From Sporosarcina koreensis (GTDB lineage Bacteria > Bacillota > Bacilli > Bacillales_A > Planococcaceae): a stretch of DNA of 64,000 bases. The notes beneath the pieces are model-generated. The model searched no databases and was not told the DNA's origin. It saw only the letters and a list, made by a program, of their open reading frames with translations. Location: positions 1,375,945-1,439,944 of the forward strand of contig NZ_LN651337.1 of assembly GCF_000826145.2 (NCBI RefSeq). Reading direction: 5' to 3'. Numbering within the stretch: the stretch's first letter is position 1; every line of letters begins with the position of its first letter. The translations under genes and the position numbers were made by a program. Positions 59,996 to 64,000 of the stretch are shown one piece after another.

Positions 59996-61250
59996 GTGCA
60001 GCCACCTCCGCTTCCACTAACGGCTCTGCATCGATCTCACCGTTTTCATTGATGAACGCATTGTCACCGGCAAGCGCACCGATCAGCGCACCGCGGATGA
60101 TGATGCCCTTCAGCCGGTTCGTTTCATCTACGACAGCTACCGGGATGGCGGCCGTCGAGACAACGTCGAACAGCTCGGTCAGGACACTGTCCCCGGGTAC
60201 AGTGATGACATCGGTGATGAGCACATCTTCGATTTTCATGTTTTTCTCGGCAGCCCGCACAGCATCCTGCGCAGTGAGGGCCCCCATCAGCCTGCCGCCT
60301 TTATCGACGACATAAATGGAAGAAATACGCAAGTTCTCCATCAGCCGCAGTGCAACCCGCGGTCCCCGGTCGATCTGGACAGTGTCCGCATGCTTCATGA
60401 TGTGACTTGCGGTCAGCACTTTCGACAGATCCACGTCCTCGACGAACCGCTCCACGTACTCATTGGACGGGTTCATGAGGATTTCTTCGGGCGTCCCGAT
60501 CTGCGCAATGACCCCGTCTTTCATGATGGCGATCCTGTCCCCTATCCGCAGTGCTTCGTCGAGATCATGGGTGATGAAGATGATCGTCTTGCCCATCTCT
60601 TCATGGAGCTGCAGCAGCTCATCCTGCATATCTTTTCGAATCAATGGATCGAGTGCACTGAATGCCTCATCCATCAGCAGGATGTCCGGGTCATTGGCCA
60701 GCGCTCTCGCCAGGCCGACCCGTTGCTGCATCCCACCGCTCAGCTGGCCGGGGTACTGAGCTTCATAGCCGGCCAGGCCTACCTTGGCCAGGGAATCGAC
60801 TGCACGTTTCTTGCGCATTTCCTTGTCGGCCCCCTGTATCTCCAGACCGTACTCCGTGTTCTGCAAGATCGTTTTGTGCGGGAACAATGCGAAGTTCTGG
60901 AATACCATCCCCATCTTTTTCCGGCGGACCGATCGCAGTTGTTCTTTGTTCATGGCTACGATATCGTCCCCGTCAATCAGGATCTGGCCGGATGTCGGTT
61001 CGATCAGCCGGTTGAACAGACGGACGAGCGTCGACTTACCGCTGCCCGATAAACCCATGATGACAAAAATTTCGCCGTCCAGTACATCGAATGCCGCATT
61101 ATTGACACCGACTGTCGAGCCGGTTTCCTTCAATATCTCTTTTTTTGTTCTTCCGTCTTTCAGAAGCTGAGCCGCGCGTTTCGGCGATTTGCCGAAAATC
61201 TTCGTCGCGTTCTTCACTTCGATTTTCTTAGTTGTACCTGCTTCTTTCAT
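59988..61250 (-). CDS. opuAA: Glycine betaine ABC transporter ATP-binding protein with CBS domains
   Basis: 420-residue ATPase of the OpuAA/ProV group. Residues ~1-280 are the ABC domain: Walker A MGLSGSGKST, signature LSGGMQQRVGLARAL, Walker B LLMDEAFSALDP, H-loop FITHDLDEA. Residues ~285-410 are two CBS domains, which sense ionic strength in OpuA systems. It powers osmoprotectant uptake. GGGGGGTTCGC precedes the ATG. Divergent from gbsR, across a 200-bp gap with two inverted repeats. Confidence 0.93.
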   Translation of the reverse strand: MKEAGTTKKIEVKNATKIFGKSPKRAAQLLKDGRTKKEILKETGSTVGVNNAAFDVLDGEIFVIMGLSGSGKSTLVRLFNRLIEPTSGQILIDGDDIVAMNKEQLRSVRRKKMGMVFQNFALFPHKTILQNTEYGLEIQGADKEMRKKRAVDSLAKVGLAGYEAQYPGQLSGGMQQRVGLARALANDPDILLMDEAFSALDPLIRKDMQDELLQLHEEMGKTIIFITHDLDEALRIGDRIAIMKDGVIAQIGTPEEILMNPSNEYVERFVEDVDLSKVLTASHIMKHADTVQIDRGPRVALRLMENLRISSIYVVDKGGRLMGALTAQDAVRAAEKNMKIEDVLITDVITVPGDSVLTELFDVVSTAAIPVAVVDETNRLKGIIIRGALIGALAGDNAFINENGEIDAEPLVEAEVAAHE

Positions 61251-61286
61251 GCGAACCCCCCGATTCAGTTTTCCACGATGTTTCCA

Positions 61287-61356
61287 AGTATATCTGTAAT
61301 ATTATCGTAATACAAGGTTTTTACGTAATTAATTTTACGTACAGTTTTTACTGTAC
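61287..61356 (-). promoter_or_regulatory. opuA promoter and two candidate GbsR operators
   Basis: Minus strand -35 TTGTAT (61310-61315), 17-bp spacer, -10 TATACT (61287-61292). Upstream are TACGTAA-TTAATT-TTACGTA (61322-61341, one base slack) and GTACAGT-TTTT-ACTGTAC (61339-61356, perfect). They overlap each other in the middle of the divergent region, well placed to control both opuA and gbsR. Confidence 0.55.
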
Positions 61357-61450
61357 AAACAATTTGATTTCCGTTTTGCGTTATTCTAAGCTATACTTAA
61401 CAGTTAGAAGTGAGACAGGAACTGCTAGTAGGGCAAGGAGGTCATCCCGT

Positions 61451-61993
61451 ATGGATGCAGAGGAAAGATTGGAAAAATCCCGTAAACGAGTAACCGAGTC
61501 AATTGCGCAGAACATACATCTCTATGGCCTCCCGCCGTCTGCCGGCAGACAGTTCGGTATGATGTTCTTCGAGGATCGCCCGCTTACATTGGATGATATG
61601 TCCGCTAAGCTCGGGATGAGTAAAACGAGCATGAGCACCTCCATCCGTGCCCTGTCGGACGGGAAACTCGTGGAGCGGGTCTGGGAGAAAGGCGTCCGGA
61701 AAGACCTGTACAAAGCGAAGGAAGATTGGTATCAGATTTTTATCGACATGTTTACAGTCCAATGGCGAAGAGCCGTCTCTCTTCATATTTCAGCCGTCCG
61801 AAAGTCGCTGCGTGAGCTGAAAGAGCTGAAAAACGAGGAGGGTCTGACGGAGGAACTCCTTGCAGAGGTGGAGAATGATATGGAAAAACTCACCTATACA
61901 CTCGCTTATTACGACTGGCTCGACCGTCTGATCGATGCCTTCGAGGACCATAAGATCTTTGACCTGGTCCCTATAGAAGAAAACGAGAAATGA
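61451..61993 (+). CDS. gbsR: GbsR/OpcR-type MarR-like regulator
   Basis: 180-residue regulator of the GbsR family. A winged helix covers residues ~25-95 (MMFFEDRPLTLDDMSAKLGM, KTSMSTSIRALSDGKLVERV, EKGVRKDLYKA); the C-terminal part is helical and could bind choline or betaine. In Bacillus such proteins repress betaine import or choline oxidation genes. AAGGAGG lies before the ATG at 61451. It is divergent from opuA, its likely target. Confidence 0.9.
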   Translation: MDAEERLEKSRKRVTESIAQNIHLYGLPPSAGRQFGMMFFEDRPLTLDDMSAKLGMSKTSMSTSIRALSDGKLVERVWEKGVRKDLYKAKEDWYQIFIDMFTVQWRRAVSLHISAVRKSLRELKELKNEEGLTEELLAEVENDMEKLTYTLAYYDWLDRLIDAFEDHKIFDLVPIEENEK

Positions 61994-61994
61994 C

Positions 61995-62033
61995 AAAAAC
62001 GGCAGTCCCGCTGTAACCCGGACTGCCGTTTTT
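61995..62033 (+). terminator. Terminator of gbsR
   Basis: AAAAACGGCAGTCC and GGACTGCCGTTTTT around an 11-base loop; could work in both directions. Confidence 0.92.
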
Positions 62034-62037
62034 CTAT

Positions 62038-62157
62038 GTATTGTGTCTGGATGCCGATAAATTCGGTGATGTGGCCGATACTTCGCGCCGGGTGTCCGAT
62101 AACCACGCCGAACTGTCCGATACCCCGCATCAAGTGGCCGATACGGACATCCGTCAT
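62038..62157 (+). repeat. Family B array 6 (five units plus head)
   Basis: Head TTGTGTCTGGATGCCGATAA followed by TGGCCGATA, TGTCCGATA, TGTCCGATA and TGGCCGATA units with about 21-bp steps. It lies between the gbsR terminator and that of the convergent chemoreceptor gene. Confidence 0.85.
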
Positions 62158-62158
62158 A

Positions 62159-62195
62159 CCAAAGAGCCCGGCTGCCAGTCAGCAGCCGGGCTCTC
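62159..62195 (-). terminator. Terminator of the chemoreceptor gene
   Basis: AGAGCCCGGCTGC and GCAGCCGGGCTCT around 7 bases; the minus-strand T-run is short (CTCTTTGG). Confidence 0.7.
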
Positions 62196-62206
62196 TATTC
62201 AGCAAA

Positions 62207-63901
62207 TCACAATTTAAACGCGCGTACCAGGCCGTTCAAGTCCTCTGCCAGCTGGGCCAGCTGCGCCGAACTGCCTGCGACTTCTTCCATGGAGCTGCTC
62301 GTCTGCTGGGACGCAGCGGATGTCTCCTGCACACCCGCGGCCGACTGCTCGGAGATGGCCGCAATCTCTTCAATCGACTCGCTCATCTCTTCACTGCCCG
62401 CTGTGATATCCTCCAGGTTCTTTGAAATGGTGCCGATATCATCCGCCATCATTTCCACTGCCTGGCGGATCTCTTCGAACGTCGCCTGTGTCGACTTCAG
62501 CTGCGCTGTGCCCTTCTCGACTTCTTCATATCCCGTTTCCAGGGAGCCGGCGACACTGCCGGATTCCTGCTGGATCGTTCCGACGATACCTGTAATATCC
62601 GTCACGGACACCGCGACCTGCTCGGCCAGTTTCCTCACTTCCTCCGCAACGACGGCGAACCCTTTGCCGCGCTCGCCTGCACGCGCTGCTTCGATCGCCG
62701 CGTTCAGTGCCAGCAGATTCGTCTGATCCGCGATATCCTTGATGACGACAACAAGTTTCGAAATTTCCTGCGACTGGGCATCCAGTCCTTTGATCTTGCT
62801 GACAGCGTCCTGGACAATTGCATCGATCCGCTCCATCTGTTCGGAAGACGCCTTCATAAGATCCGACCCGGTTCCCGTTTTCGCAAGTACCGATTCGGAA
62901 GCTTCCCGGACCGCTTCACCGCGAGTATTCGCATCTTCCACGCGCTCCGCAAACCGCTCCATCACCATCGCCAGATCCGTGGCCGTATTCGCTTCACTTT
63001 CGATGCCTGACGTCAGTTCCTGCATGGTCACTGCAATCTGCCGGGACGCCGCATTGACTTCATTCGACGACTGCGTCAGCTCCTCGCTGTGTGCCGAGAC
63101 CGACGATGAGACGCCGTCGATATCATTCAGCATGCTGCGTGTGCGGCTGCTCATCTCATTTGTGGCTGCAGCCAGCTGGCCGACTTCATCACGTGTCCTG
63201 ACTTCGAGCGGTTCCTGGCTCAGATCGCCATCCGCAATCTGACCCATCCGTTCCATGACGCGGCGGATCGGATTGGTGATGATCCGGCCAGTCACCAATG
63301 CAGCACCAATACTCACAATCAGAACCGCCAGAAGGACTGCGGATATCCAAGTGAGCGTCTGTTTCCCGCTCGAAATGATCTCCTCACCGTGCTGTTCAGT
63401 CAGCTTTTCACGGTTATTTGCAATTTCATGGTACTCCCCGATCAGTTTGTTCCCTTCCGTCGACAGTGCATCCAGATTCTTCGCTGCCCGCTCCGGACGG
63501 TTCTGATCATACATATCGATCACATCCGTTGTCAGCTGCTTCCGCCAGCTGATCATCCGATCCACCAAGTCGCCGAACTCCCCGGATGCCCCCAGTTTTT
63601 CCGACTGGGCCTGCAAAGCTTTCCCTTCCTCTGTCAGTTCGAGAAATTCCTTCTTATACTTTTCATCTCCGAATAATATGTATGCACGCACTGCAGACAG
63701 CCGGCCGGACATTGTATTGGCGAGTTTGAGATCCGTCGCCATCAGCCGGGTGTCCTGCTCGACAATCTCCTTCGTCATCTTGTTCACCGAGTTGACCGAG
63801 AACACCGTATAGACTCCCATTCCCAGCACCATCAGCAATACTATGCCAAATGCAGTAAGCAACCGGCCTTTGAGACTTTTGAACCCTTTGAATCGTTTCA
63901 T
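62207..63901 (-). CDS. Methyl-accepting chemotaxis protein
   Basis: 564-residue chemoreceptor. Membrane helix at ~13-33, a four-helix-bundle sensor outside (4HB_MCP, to ~185), second helix ~187-208, HAMP domain ~208-262 ([20 protein letters not shown]), then the signalling domain with the hairpin core [20 protein letters not shown] and [16 protein letters not shown]. Methylation-site-like Glu/Gln pairs flank it. The ligand is unknown. The nearby opuA genes are not functionally linked as far as can be seen. Confidence 0.93.
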   Translation of the reverse strand: MKRFKGFKSLKGRLLTAFGIVLLMVLGMGVYTVFSVNSVNKMTKEIVEQDTRLMATDLKLANTMSGRLSAVRAYILFGDEKYKKEFLELTEEGKALQAQSEKLGASGEFGDLVDRMISWRKQLTTDVIDMYDQNRPERAAKNLDALSTEGNKLIGEYHEIANNREKLTEQHGEEIISSGKQTLTWISAVLLAVLIVSIGAALVTGRIITNPIRRVMERMGQIADGDLSQEPLEVRTRDEVGQLAAATNEMSSRTRSMLNDIDGVSSSVSAHSEELTQSSNEVNAASRQIAVTMQELTSGIESEANTATDLAMVMERFAERVEDANTRGEAVREASESVLAKTGTGSDLMKASSEQMERIDAIVQDAVSKIKGLDAQSQEISKLVVVIKDIADQTNLLALNAAIEAARAGERGKGFAVVAEEVRKLAEQVAVSVTDITGIVGTIQQESGSVAGSLETGYEEVEKGTAQLKSTQATFEEIRQAVEMMADDIGTISKNLEDITAGSEEMSESIEEIAAISEQSAAGVQETSAASQQTSSSMEEVAGSSAQLAQLAEDLNGLVRAFKL

Positions 63902-63927
63902 GATATTCCCCTTCTTCTGCGTGACCT

Positions 63928-63953
63928 ATATGGCCGCTTCTGTTTCGTTTCTA
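63928..63953 (-). promoter_or_regulatory. Weak SigD-like promoter candidate for the chemoreceptor
   Basis: Minus strand TAGA (63950-63953), 14 bp, GGCCATAT (63928-63935), six of eight bases matching GCCGATAT. A SigA-type TATAAT at 63971-63976 is an alternative. Confidence 0.3.
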
Positions 63954-64000
63954 TTTTGAACACAAAAGCTATTATAGTTCCATGCGAGTCTAAAGTCACT

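Overview
The window is about 64 kb of chromosomal DNA from a Gram-positive, Bacillales-type bacterium with fairly high GC. Typical Bacillales gene sets are present: an Isd-type heme island, YrkE-J-like sulfur genes, OpuA/GbsR, RsbR, HelD, DedA, a UgtP-like glycosyltransferase and a SAM-I riboswitch. AGGAGG-type ribosome sites, TTGACA/TATAAT promoters and short rho-independent terminators are common. The mix suggests Planococcaceae (a Bhargavaea- or Sporosarcina-like organism), but that is inference. I saw no tRNA, rRNA, CRISPR, prophage or intact insertion sequence.

Layout. 0-3.1 kb: a cut-off ABC exporter ATPase behind a palindromic operator, a DUF819 membrane protein and an M19 dipeptidase. 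3.5-7.2 kb: a Fur-controlled heme operon (isdE-like lipoprotein, permease, ATPase, an ankyrin protein, isdG-like heme oxygenase). 7.7-8.2 kb: a SAM-I riboswitch in front of a 95-residue coiled-coil protein. 9.1-12.2 kb: a persulfide/sulfane-sulfur operon (rhodanese, DsrE-like, MBL persulfide dioxygenase-like, TusA, TauE) behind CstR/CsoR-like operators. 12.3-22.2 kb: glpD, mgtC, a DUF2188 protein, a complete abgB-abgT-abgA set, and an amidohydrolase paired with a DUF3100-like membrane protein. 22.7-27.4 kb: an envelope operon (deacetylase, DedA, glycosyltransferase) and a secreted subtilase with a perfect SigD-type promoter. 27.4-30.6 kb: a LysR regulator divergent from hutG-gltS. 31-42.3 kb: a GGDEF-EAL protein, sugar kinase, ankyrin-TPR protein, a desulfurase-fold protein without the usual catalytic cysteine, a pRiA4b ORF-3/SEC-C protein, TauE, a cobalamin adenosyltransferase-like protein, a double GNAT, and a PstS-like membrane protein split by a frameshift. 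42.9-49.8 kb: a ribonucleoside salvage regulon (nupC, LacI regulator, NCS2 permease, nucleoside hydrolase, an M20 hydrolase broken by an amber codon, rbsK) tied together by three near-identical operators. 50-58 kb: a YtaF/MntP-like protein, an SLH-SGNH esterase, SHOCT, RsbR-like, a flavoprotein with a SigB-like promoter, TspO-like, helD. 58-64 kb: the opuA glycine betaine transporter with divergent gbsR, then a chemoreceptor.

The strongest unexplained feature is two families of intergenic tandem arrays. Family A has ~20-bp units ending in GATCATAAA or GCTCATAAA, largely alternating, in four arrays. Family B has ~21-bp units built on TGTCCGATA or TGGCCGATA with a conserved head, at six loci. 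None lies inside a recognised gene. Two family-B loci, 35 kb apart and in opposite orientation, share a composite element of about 400 bp. Their function is unknown to me.
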